This document shows positions 45,451 to 57,398 of a DNA stretch of 64,000 bases, one piece after another. The notes beneath the pieces are model-generated. The model made no database searches and was not told where the DNA came from. It saw only the letters and a list, made by a program, of their open reading frames with translations. The position numbers and the translations under genes were made by a program. The DNA lies in NCBI GenBank assembly GCA_029532625.1, contig JARFXM010000004.1, positions 1,612,001-1,676,000 on the forward strand. Direction: 5' to 3'. Numbering within the stretch: position 1 is the stretch's first letter; every line of letters begins with the position of its first letter. This DNA is from Lomentospora prolificans. Its lineage: Eukaryota > Ascomycota > Sordariomycetes > Microascales > Microascaceae.

Positions 45451-48400
45451 CGTCAAACAACGCTTCCAAGACCTGGTCCGGAGGCAGACTATCCTCTCTC
45501 TCTCCTACGAAGGAAAAGTGAGATGATGATCGATACCGTATCGGACGGTGATGTGTTGGATGTTGTGCATGGCTCTTTCGTGAGAGAAACCCGGACTTAG
45601 ATCACCTCGTGTCTGAGCTGATGACGATTCTACAAGTCGATCTCGAGATAAGACATGGACTGGATGGCATCCGAGACATCTGGGCCTACCACGCATCAGC
45701 GTACGAGGACATGGCCTCTTCGGAGGCGTATTGATATAAAGGGTCAATGAGGCCTGGCGACCCCATGACCTACCACGACGTGGAGGAAGTGGTATAGTCG
45801 AGTGTCGTATCGCAACGTGTTTAAAGTTTCGAGTTTCCGCTTGCAAGGATGATGCGGCAGTGGTCCTTGCCCGAACTACTCGAGCCGCTGGCTGTCAGGT
45901 AGGTCTCGATCTCGGTCTGAGACCACGCAAGGACTCTCCAATACTACCCATCTAGACAAAAGCACAAAGGGAAAAAAAAAGAAGACCATCATGACTGGTG
46001 GTTTGGACCATGCAACGCTCCTTTGAGCTGCAGCGTATCTCCCCTCTTCTCTTTATTTCGCCCCTTCACGATGTAAAAGTCGAACAGGGAGTTTCGACAT
46101 CGTAACTGAGGACCCATCGAGACACAGCAAGAATAGTCGCTTTTCTCATCAAAGCGTCGCGGGGATTCGGTTTGGCAAGTGTGAGATCGCCACAGCACCG
46201 GGTCCCCTCGTCCCGTCGATCCCCGTCCCGTCTTCAGTCCGCCCGGGACTAATCCGCGGGCACGTTTCTCGCTGCTTCCTTGCGCGAGCGTGTGGCCAAG
46301 GGTACGTGGTGTTTGCCCTGGCGCTAGCTACCCTTTTGCCTTTGTCAAGTTTTGACGTAGGATATTTTTCTTGCTCTCTTCGCACTTTCTTGCTCCTCGA
46401 GCCCGAACGGATTGCATTGTCATTGCCGGTCTCCGTTCCGGACCCCGGCTGCACGTGATGTGATGTGAGCAAGTGATCGCCGGCTCAGGTTGGCACCTTA
46501 ACCGAACTCTTATCTCTTTGAGGGCGAAGCAATGGATAGACGTGTTCGGGACTTGTACTTCTGGCTCTCGCCATTCAAGGACCACGTTGTAAAACAAGCA
46601 ATCCCAGAAAACCAAAGCCCTCTTACCAACGGATCACTCAACTCCATGGCTCTCCTAATCCTAGGAGGGCTCGTCTTCATTATTTTTTTTCTTTGGGTCT
46701 GACACAACCCTCGATAAGCAAGCAGCGAGGCTACCAAACGCAAGACCGGTTCCAGCGGCCCTTATTGCAACCTCCTCCGCGTGGCTGGACACACCACCTT
46801 CCACACATCTGGTACACCACGGCGGCGTCGTGATATGGCACAAACGACGCATTATGCGCATGCTGTCCATGTCTTCCCCCTCCTTTTCGGGGGACGGCAT
46901 TAACATCGACAATATGGGTGGCCGCTAACCCAAACCCCCCTTCCCCATCATCTCCGTAGGTAAAAAGATCTCAGAAAACCCGGGGTAGATCATATCGCAT
47001 TGTAAATATGATCCGGGGGGCGGTGCAAAGGTGTTTAACTTGCCCAGGTGAACTTTTTTCCTTTTTTTCGTTCGCGTATTTTACCGGCATAGTGAAGCCT
47101 CGCTTCTTTTCCCCCTCGGCCCCAGGTTACCTTATTTGCTAGGTTCCAAAAAGTAGATGGGATTCTCAATGGCCCAAGTGCACGCAGGGCTCTCGGAAAA
47201 TCCAGAGCAATTCTCCAGGCTTGTGGGAGAAAGAGTCCGAGGGTTCCCGTGATCGACGACCCTGCCTCGAAGGGACTTGGCGATGTGCGGTCAAGATAAA
47301 AAGGAAGGAAAAAAGTAACACAACTAGGAGACGAGAAAATGTACCGGTACTTTCACCCTAGAAAGATGTCCAAGACTACTTGGGAACCAGCCAGCCCAAA
47401 ACCACCGTCGACTGCTTCGTAGTTGTGCGTACGAAGAAAGGGTTAAATCAAAAGCCAGCCCCTCATATGGACGTCTGTGTCAGTTGCGGGGATCGACAGT
47501 TGGGAAGAAGGGCTCGAACGAGGCCAGAAGCGTACTAGCTGGCCCTCCACCTTTTTCTGTGGTTCGGTGGCTTCCCCTCCTTAGATTCAGTCGTTGGAAA
47601 CGTCATTTAGGGCTAGAACGCTAGGTATCGACGACGAAAAAGAGGTCCAAACGTTCTCGCCACATTGGGGAGCCTATTGTAGCTCAGGCTCTATGTTCCC
47701 ACATGGCCCCTCTTTCAACCTCACCTTTTTGAATATGTGAAGGCTTGCGCGCTCTGCCAAGGGTCCCCAAACCGGTTCGCTAATAGACTGCATCTTGCTT
47801 GGCTGGCCTACACTTGCCTACGCTTGCCCCGCAGGCGAATCGACCAAGTACAGAAATCTTGGTGCCGGGCACGAAAGCCTACCACAGCCGCAAGGATAAC
47901 CGGAATCCGTGATATTGCCAATCGGGGCTATGTGGCATACTGCACACCGGCCTTGTGCCCTTCCTGAGAGGTTGCTGGATGTGGAAAAACCCACTGTACT
48001 TCACGACCAAAGGATAGAGTTGGGCCGGCTATCACAGAGGCGTCAAGTGCCCAAGCGAGCCACTACAAGGCCGCAACAACACGATGTCGTCTGCAAGCGC
48101 ACGGATATCAGTTGCGTAAGACTGAGGACAAATCGAGAGCGCCAGCTCAGTCGACCATCGCTCAAGGCAGGACGCGGCTAAAGCCAGCCACGGGTGTCGT
48201 TCAAGAATAGAAGACTGTGTCATATGGCACTTTAGCTTGTTCTTCTTCCCCCACCACCCCTTCGATCTTCCTTCTCTGGGGTCTGGCCCTGCCGCGAGGA
48301 TAGAAAGTAATGGGAGTTAAGGAAAAACGGTTGAGTCTGCAGGTTTTGCTGCAGCTGATGCAGTGTGCCCGCATCTATTCCCGCTTGGAGATTCGCTGCT

Positions 48401-51400
48401 TGCCATGGGCGCTTAACGTGCAGCGAACGCCGAAACAGAAAATAGTGGCGGGTAAAGACGACGATGCTTGCAGGCATGCCCAAATGGGAGGGACAGGAAT
48501 CCACACAATGATAGGCCAGCGCAACGGGATGGAGTGTAGTGAATATACGAAGCTGCACCTGATGCAGCGCCGAGGTTGCCTCTCACGCGGCTGTTTCTTA
48601 AATTAAACTTCTTTGTGCAGTGTGACAATCCTAGCTTCTGGTTCTGATAACCTGCGTGCAAGTCATACCCTTCGGGACTTTGGAAGAAGGATGGGCGCTG
48701 GCGCTTAGTTATATTGCGGATTATCTGGTTCCGGCTGGCTATCTGCCGGATGTGTTGGCTGTGGTGTCACTGTTCGGCCGCGAGTGACGGCTCTTCTTGA
48801 TGGGACCACATCTATCGGTGAAGAATTCTTCGCCAGCGAGTGGTCTGAATGTTGCCGGAGCCAGGATACCACCGTTCTCTGGAACACCGTGGCCGCTGAG
48901 AGCGGCAAGCAGGAGTGCAATTACACATGGTGATCTCGTGGAAAGAGGCGAGCTCCCTTCCACGCCCACTGTTGTCCATTGAGGCCTTGCTCCGTGCCGT
49001 GTGCGTGTCTCGGTCTACTCTGTAAGAGTCTCCAAGCGACAACCCTGGTCTTCACCACCAGCTCATTGATTACGAGATATCGGGAACCCTTGTCTCCTCC
49101 ATATTGGGTAACGAGAAGAAAGGAAGCAGCCCACAAATCCAGGACCCCTCGTCTGCTCATTCGCTCCGCTATTTGCGCCCCTTCACCTTAGCCTCGTGCC
49201 TGGGGATGAACCGCGAACCCCAGATCCCTGTGGCCCCCTGTTGCCCAGTGCCCTCCTGTCGTGGGATGCAAGGAAGAAAGAGGAGTTCGCATTCCAGAGA
49301 TGGGAATGAAGACCGTCCTTGGCAAGCCAATCGAATTTCTTCTTCCGCAAAATTTGAGACCGTTGCTGGGAAGGACCTGGTCCTTCTTTCACTTCGCTGA
49401 CAGGTTCGATTACCGTGTTTTGGGACGCGTCGAACCTGGGCTGCTCTTCTCTGGAACCCCCCTTTCGTCGGCCCTTCAAACTCCAGTTCATGCCTTAATA
49501 CCTGCCAACGCCGTCATGCTGCATGTCTGAGCGAGGGAACGCCAAACACAGACATGTCTAGTTTCTCTTCTTCGTTTAGCGAGAGAATGACCGTGATTCA
49601 CGATCTCGCTACAGGCCTGCGCGCTTGCAAAACGCCCATCTTAGCATATCCTTGAGTTATCTTCACTACTATTTGAGAGAGCGATCCTTGCCGGTGCTAG
49701 TATTTCATCTGAAATCCTGTAATACTTCTTGGTTTGTGCTAAAACGAGTTAAAAACAATGGCCGGATTTTTCTTACTTGTAACATCTCAACTTTTCCGAG
49801 CAAACCGCAGCCTGTTTTCTGGCAAGCCGAAGTCCTGAACCAAGTGACATTTACTGGGGACCTTGCGCAAAAAGGGGGGGGGAAAGAGAAACAAAAGGCC
49901 AACGGGGAAAAAAAAAAAAAGCCACGCAGCCGTGGACAGGGATGTGGAGAGGTCTCTCTCGGTTGCTTGGATCTTGTTCCTGGTGCGTGCGACATTTCGC
50001 CCGTCTGGACAAGGGTAACGTGGTTTGGAAGCCCTCCAACCCTGTCTTTGGAATTGTTTTAAAGATACCTCGACCAGTCTTTGAGCGCTGGGTTTAAAAC
50101 AGCACAAGTCGGGGAAGGGAGCGAGTACCTGAACGATAATCTCGTGTTTTATGGATTGAAGCTATACTGTGGAATGAGTATTAGATTATGATCTTGACTG
50201 CCAACGCAAGTGTTATTTATTCCATGCTGCATGGAAGAGAAAGTATCTGGAAATCTCGAGGAAACTCAGAGACGCGTCGATCAAAGAGGCACCCGTGCTT
50301 GCGAGATGTGATTAGAATGAACAGGTACTGGACCTCAGCAACAGTTGGAGCTCTGTACTCCGTACTATTGGGAATAGTGCGGTAGACAACAAGCCACAAC
50401 TGGTTGCCGGATCTTCAAAGCACCAGGCTGGGCAGGTGGCAGCGATGGTGAAAGTCTCCATCTCGGTGATAGGGTGCGCACAAGCTGGACACATGAATTT
50501 AAGAGAGACGCCGGCGTTTCGTTTCTAATCACCCTCAAGCGAGCTTGCTGGCTTACTTGTAGAACTTGAGCCTAGCTTGAAGAGTCAACTTCTATTGATC
50601 CATGATGCACTTGGAAAGCAAAGAGGGCATTGTTTTTGTCGCATCATCGACGACAAGGGGCGGGGTTTCAAAAGGCAAGGATTTGCCATCGACAGGACGA
50701 CAAGGAAAATAAACTAATCGCAAAGGCTCGAGTGAAGGAAAGATAGGACGGTGGCGTCGAATACGAATATGCTGGAAGAAGCAGAATGAGGCCATTGATC
50801 CCCGAGCACTTGGGTTGCTAGAGACGCCCTGTTCCACTGGAGTTTGTCTCTCTTCAGTTCTTCCTCAGACGGGCTGTCGGAACTCGAATACTACCAAGTA
50901 CTCAAAGTACTTCGTACTACCCGCGCTGGCTATTGTCCGGGTATCCGACATTGTTTCGTCTCAAAGCGCGCTCCGTGAGTTCTCTTGATTGAGGACATAT
51001 CTCTGACTCAGGGAACATCTTTTAATAGAAAGTTAAAAATTACACATTTCAACGTGCAGCTCGCACCATTGAAGTCCAAGAGACGAATAAGAAATATCGT
51101 CGAAGCGCGGAAGCGCAAGACGCGCGGGAGAAATGGTGCTCGGGCAAAATAAAAAGGCGAAAATAGAAACACCTCTCGCAATACTTGGAGGTGAATGCGC
51201 ACCGTTTTTGCAGGCACTGCATGAGCGGGATTCTGTACCAAGGCTTCAACCACGGCGCGCAGAAGATGTTCCGTGCTGTACTTGCTAGCGTCGTACGAAT
51301 GGGAGGGACGGCTGATGGCGACTTTGTTCCCGGTCCCAAGGTCCTACCAAGCGAGGAGGGCGGAGGATCATAATGTGGTCAGAATTCTCGGATGTGTCCC

Positions 51401-53567
51401 TGTGTCCTGGGCTGAGGCATCCGCTGCCGAAGTGCGACTTTCTGGCGGAGTATTATCTGCGACCTCCTCCCTCGCGGGAAGCTAAGTAAGTCTCGGAGTG
51501 CTTTGCGCCAACACGTGGATGTCTGTCCAATGCCCCGACGGTGCGCTGGACCTGGAGTTCCTGAGACAGAGTTAGCTCGATCCAGAAATATCCCAGTAGC
51601 CTTGATTATTAACTCAATTGAGAGAGCATCGAGATTAGATCGATTGAGGCACCCTCTACCTTCGTAGAATTGATCACCGCCATACGGTCACGATGGTCAA
51701 GGCTTCAACTTTGCATATCGGAATAAACGAGAGCTTTTATGCCGACCTCCAGTACCTTCTCCCCCCACAACGGGATGATGGTGTTGACACAAATCTGTGG
51801 GCAGGTATTGGTCGTCGAGGGGGAGGAATGTGGGAGAGCGCAAGATTGGGGTTTTTTGTTGTACATTTGTACTTTGATCGCTGACCGGGGGCCCATGCCC
51901 AGGATCCCTGTCACCTTGCACACTCCAAAATTAAACAAGTGGGTTGCCCTTCCCGTTTAAGTCAATTGCGGCGGCCCTGGAGAGTAGAAGTACTTGACGG
52001 CTTCGCTGGTTGGCATCAAATTTTATGACAAGTCCATGCCACCCTGCAGATGTCCACCTCCCTGTACCTTCATACCTCCCGCTCATACGTAGGGTACTTT
52101 GATACGACGTGCAGGGGAGCGTCTGAGCGCCTCTCTCATTGAAAACGCCAGGCATTGGAAAGAGCGACTGAGAGAAACTGTAGTACATAGACACGTCCTT
52201 CAACCTTGTAGCTGTACCTTGTGCTTTAACAAATGTCGTGCCGAGTCCCTACTCAGGTACCATGCATTGGTGGGCGGAGTCGCAAACTGTCGATTCGTTC
52301 CTTTTTGGCTCTTGAGCAATTTCGTCAATAGCTGGGATGTCAGGGCATCAAAGCAACCTAATGTGGAGTAGAGTAGTGTACGCTACTGTAAGAGATCCTC
52401 CCCTATACATCGTACAAGCCAAACATCAGGATATGGACCGGAGTACGAAGGTAGTACTGCTGGCTATAGACCGTCTACCTCCGTACATCGTAAGCTATTT
52501 CGTAGCAAACCCCCTCCTGTGCTGGGCTCTGCCTTCCATGTACGTCGTCGTATCCCTCATATTAGCACTTTCCCTTGCAGTTTCCGCCCACTCTCATCCT
52601 CAACTCGTCCTCTCTTCTGCTTGTGCAGGACTGTATGGACACAAAAAGTTGTACAAACCTCATTACGGACTAGCCCTTTACTGCTTATACAAGTGCCTGT
52701 GTACCCAAGTCATATCCGGAGGAAGGGTTTCCCCCAAAATAACCTCGAGATCCCACCCTACACTCCCTTGCTCCTTCGCTCCTCCTTTAATAATAATACC
52801 CTCACTTCCCCTAGCGCAACCCCATTCATCCCTCCTTGTCTCGTGCTTTTCCTCCTTTCCTCCCTCCCAATCTCCTTTTGGAACGCGCGCTTCGTGGGAG
52901 CAACCAGTCAAGCAAAGAGACAGAGAGCAAAACTCTTTCCTTTGTTCTACCGTGGAGCATTGGATCGTGTTTATGCTCCTTTAGCTGGAATCTTTCTCTC
53001 TTGTGTTGTGGATACTGAGCTGTGGTTCTTGCACCAAACCCAGCTGGACGAGTAAAGGCTTGAGTGACTTGCCTTTTGGACGAGCTCGCCTTCCACAATC
53101 CGGTCGTATTCCTGGACGACAACGCCTTCCCAGATACGATTGACGAAGGAACGATGGTCCGCAGCTTTCAATAATTCACTAGATCAACTCGAGTCTTTCC
53201 TTTGAACAATCTACGATTCTTCTATTCGACCGACGAGTACGCGACGGACCTCTCAAAGCCATTTTGCCATTAGGCGGCTTCAATTCGTTCGAGCTCCCAC
53301 CGTGTTCGCTTCGAATAACCCGCTTTTATTTTCTTCCAACCTTAGTCGCTACCATTTGCCGAGATCGATAATTCAGGTCCAGCCGTCCGCGATTTGTACC
53401 GCGTCGCTAGGGACGAGACGAGGAGAATACCTTGCTGGATAGCTTACGATCGGGTCTATGTCAATATTCTGCTGGTGACGACATTCATCCTGCGTGAGGA
53501 CATGGGAGCGGACCTACTCTAACGAACACGCACCCTGTACCATTCAAACACTCATCTCTCTCACATA

Positions 53568-55514
53568 ATGTTTACCGAAAATCAGAGTAACCCCTTACAG
53601 GGGCGTTTGGGCGGTGGCGGTAGGAAAAGAGGTGGTGCCGTGAAAGGTCGCAATGAGATGTCCACTTCAGCGTTATTACTCTCGATGCTCTCATTTGCTC
53701 CTGCTGTTTCCGGCCAATGCATTTCGTTGCAAGACTCTACGGCCTGTCCTGCATGGCCTGACGCGTCTATTGCCCTGAGCTCAGATGTCGTTGGAACATT
53801 GTAAGTTGAGGGCTAGATCTGAAAACCTGTTTCGTGTTGATCTGTTTGTTGGACATTTGGCTCACAATATTGCGCTATAGCTCGTTTCTCCGGTACGTGA
53901 CCGATAGGCCGTCTTTCGACTCTGAAATGGAGTCGTACATCAAGACCACCTATATTAGTGAGAAGTACGTCGAACCGGGTGTGCGATTAGGTTAAATCGA
54001 TTCTAACACGCTGGGATAGGTATCAAGCCCAATTTGGCTGTGGTTCAGTTGACTTCTCCAAGGCAAGCGAGATGTACGCACGATTCACGAAAACGACCAT
54101 CTGCAGTTCCATCATCCAAATGTCGAAGGACACTTGTGGTGTTTCTGCCGAAAACGCGCGTCCAGTCTGTGGCGATACTTGTGCCGACTTTGCTCAGAGC
54201 GAAGCGTTTGTCTCGTCAGACCCGAACATGTGCACCAATCCGGGACCAAACCTAGTCAAACTTATCCGTGCTGATTTTGCAACCTGCTCGCTCCCGGAGG
54301 ATGCCCTTAACCCCACGCGCTGCATTCAAGGCATCACAAACGAGCCCGACAACTGTGGATTTGCTGACAGCACTATTGGTCTGTGTGCCTACTGCGCAAC
54401 CACAGGTCTTAATGCTACTGATGGTTGTTGTTTCGCCTCCAACGTCGAGGAACGATGTGCTGGCGTTGAGCTCCCGTCGATTTTACCAACAATGACATTT
54501 CCTATTCCTAGCGCGAGTGCAACTCCCGGCAGCGACGACGATGATGATGACGGTGGACTCTCGGGTGGTGCCATTGCTGGTATTGTAATTGGCGCCGTGG
54601 TCGGAGCCCTCTTGCTTGCAGGCCTCGTCTACATGTGTATAATACTGGCTCGGAGACGTCGAAGTTACGGTAGCCAGAGTGGTGGGAGCATCTTCAACCA
54701 ACCATCTCCTGCGCGAAAGGGACCGCCAATGTCCGAGACCAAACTGCAGTCGGCTGCGATGCCTCAAGGATACGAGATGCTTCCCGGTGGTCGCATCGCT
54801 CGTATGTCCGCTCTTGAGGGCCACTCAGGCGATTCTCCTTCTCACACTCGCCTGTCAAGCGCGGCTGGTGTTGCCGCTGTAGGTGGCATCTCTGGTCGCA
54901 TGTCCTCTAGAAGAGGCGGCGACAACCATTCGTCATCGGATGAATTTGGGGAAACCCCAGATATCGATACCGGAGCTGGTGTTCTTCGCCCTCCTCCTAC
55001 GACTATGAGGAGGAATGGCTCGCTTTCGAGCAACTCAGTCCTCGATGAGGCACAGTCACCTACTAGTGCGGGCGGCATGTCATCACCCCAGGGCCTTAAC
55101 AGTCAGCAGTCTGAGCAGCTGCCGTTCTTCAAAGACTATTATTCACAGGACGATATTCACCCCGGTGATCGAGTAGCTGTTCTTTGGGCGTATCAGCCGA
55201 GAGCCGCTGATGAGTTTGCGTTAGAGCGTGGTGACATGCTGAAGGTGGTGGGTATCTGGGATGATGGATGGGCGACTGGCATCATGCTCGACGATCGTGC
55301 TGATGAATGGGAGGCGAGGAGGCAAGCTCAAAGGGACAGCGGTGTGTCGAACACCTCGGGCCGCCGCGATACCTCTCCTCCCGTGAGCGGTGAAATCAAG
55401 GCATTCCCTCTTGTGTGTGTGTGCTTGCCGGAACATTGGAGGAAGACGATCGATGGAGAGGGCTCCACTGAGACTGGATCCAGCCACCAACGCACGATAT
55501 CGGCAATCTCATGA
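53568..55514 (+). CDS. Single-pass membrane protein with Cys-rich ectodomain and SH3 domain (Fus1-like)
   Basis: Predicted 603-residue type I membrane protein. Three exons: 53568-53800, 53881-53964, 54020-55514. A basic N-terminus precedes a hydrophobic signal (ALLLSMLSFAPAVSG); the in-frame ATG at 53658 would give a cleaner signal peptide and is a real alternative start. The extracellular part (about residues 50-275) has many Cys. An Asp run (about 278-285), a Gly-rich transmembrane helix (about 290-316) and an Arg cluster follow. The cytosolic part is Ser/Pro-rich and disordered, then an SH3 domain (about 483-580) with AVLWAYQPRAADEFALERGD and WDDGWATG. The architecture resembles yeast Fus1 and uncharacterised Pezizomycotina SH3 membrane proteins. 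It may link a surface cue to actin or polarity proteins; this is inference. Confidence 0.85.
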
Positions 55515-57398
55515 TGCGTTCTTGATTCACCTGCGGGAGTCCTTTGGTATCCATCTTTTTTTACCCCATGAGTCCATGTCTTTGAACTCTTCACGACGAA
55601 GCCACCGGTTAGGGAGCATTTTGGTTTTATACAGGAGTTTCCGGCATCCTTGCATTTCTTGGCCCTCATCTCTTCTCGTCCCCGATTATGCTCAAATCTT
55701 TCCACCCACCCCAACCTAAGCAAATCCGGTGACAATCTACATCTCCTCGATGTCCCTTGTCACACCCAAGAGGCAGCGGGCTATTCTTCTTCCACCGCGC
55801 CGAGCCGACCACCTCGACCGTCTATCATCTCTCATTTTTTCTGTTGTCGACCGGACTCACTCCTTTTCTATTCGCTTCTCTACATATGCCATTTTACATA
55901 TAGAGATGACAAAAAGCAGCGTTTGCATTTGAGAGACTATACGCTTAATGGCCTTGCGTTCTAGATAACGCTTTAATTTTTCATTCCCTCTTCGGCCAGA
56001 CCCCAAACATCCCGGCACCCTCCGGCACGACTCTACGAGTGATTTAGAGCTTGATCATCCATTTCTCTCTGCCAGCAACCTAAGACGAGCCCTCGGCGTG
56101 GCTAGAGCTGGTGGTGTTTGGTGGCCTGTGTTCGGTCTAATTCCACGACCGAAACTCGCAACGCGCCCTCCTGTTTCTATTCTTATGTTTATATACCCAG
56201 TTTATAGCTTGCTGCTTCCCTTGGTGTTTCCCCGTATTTTGGCATGTCTATCCTGTTTGCCTTATATAGTGCTAGATACCAGGGGGTTGGTTTGTTGATT
56301 TGCGCTTGGGAGGGCGCGTGCCATGTAATTTCCCTTTGTTTTTGTTGTTGGATTTGTATTTGCAGGAAGGAGGAGACAGGGGCCTTGTCGATGGGGTTGT
56401 GTTGTGATGCCGCTTGGTGTCCAAGACGCCTCAGCGAACGGGAGCAGAGAGATTTATGGGAACGGGTCTCTCAAGTCATTGCGCCTTGTTGAATACCGAA
56501 GGAGGCAGGATGACGCCCAGAACAGCAAGTAGGAGAAGGCGACCACTTTATACTGGTTGTATTTGCTACTGTCGTCCAGGCTTGTATGTAGTCACTACTA
56601 TGCATGAAATCGAGTGCTCTTACTGAAATCTCCCCTTTTTTCGACGATGCAGGACATGCTAGTGATGTGGAATATGAGGCTATGTGCGTATTAGACACGC
56701 TTTCCGACTGTGGACCTTGTTCCTTTGATGAGATTCGGCGGACGGCTTCGGTTTGGCTCCATGATGTGAGCGATGCCGCCAAGTCAGCATTGATGATGTA
56801 AGGCATGAGTTAAGGCCGGCGAGGTTAGCTCATAGCACCCAAATTCGTAGTGCATGACCTCAACCCAGAGTGCAAGGCTGCCGCTAAACCCAACCAATAA
56901 CCCAACGCTGATAGGGCTTGTCTGATCCACTTTTAGGTGGTCCCGCGCCCCGCTGGCTCAGCTGGTGTGCTCAACACCGACGACACCTTGACCAACACAA
57001 CTGAACCTTAAGCTTCTCAGCAATCCGTCCGCACCCTCAGCGCTCCGTCCTCATCTCCGCAGGTTGACTTTCGCATTCTTTTTTCTATTGCCATTCTATA
57101 AGTTCTAGGACCCGATGCAAGACACCTTTAGATTCTAGCCGGTGTCATTTCTTCAACCTGATTTTTCCAAGATCTCGATCGCTCGCCCTTCCTAACCTAG
57201 CCTAGCCACCGCCGTCCGCTTGCTTTGATCCCCAGTCGCTGCCTACGCATTTCCCACCCGCATTTACGAGACCTCCGAAAATGACGAACCTAGGCTGCGG
57301 CTGTATACACGATCCTAGGTAGTTTTTGGAAATCCTTCTACAGTTCTCAGCGCCGCTTAAACCCCGAGCCTCTCCACCCTCCGAAACCCGCAGACACG
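55515..57398. other. Intergenic region SH3 gene to VPS15
   Basis: About 1.9 kb with the 3' UTR of the SH3 gene (T-rich to about 56400) and the CT-rich upstream region of VPS15 (56990-57270). No supported gene; short open frames such as 56244-56492 have no recognisable content. Confidence 0.5.

Larger units (their letters stand above)
42239..53567. other. 11.3-kb interval without a supportable gene
   Basis: Far longer than the other intergenic distances here. Base composition is not AT-rich, so it does not look like RIP-mutated repeat DNA. I see many short open frames on both strands, none with a recognisable domain; the longest (plus, 52337-52984, 215 codons) is pyrimidine-rich in its second half. 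Local features are poly-A at 43322-43340, A/G-rich tracts at 45380-45450, a TACAGCG tandem with a GC hairpin near 43.63 kb and a GTACTCCGTAC element at 50355. It begins with the PP2A 3' UTR and ends in the promoter and leader of the SH3 gene. A multi-exon, lineage-specific gene or a long non-coding RNA could be hidden in it. Confidence 0.45.

Noticed and set aside
52394..52416. Similarity of 52394-52416 to 62780-62802 (19 of 23 positions, three of four differences are transitions)
   Set aside because: By rough count this many imperfect 23-base matches arise by chance in a window of this size; flanks do not extend the match.
52337..52984. 215-codon plus-strand open frame in the gene-free interval
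   Set aside because: Longest frame there, but no domain or clear coding bias; the second half is a pyrimidine-rich promoter-like tract.
55604..55612. Telomere-like GGTTAGGG as a telomerase RNA template
   Set aside because: Only eight matching bases, in the 3' flank of the SH3 gene, too short to support a telomerase RNA.
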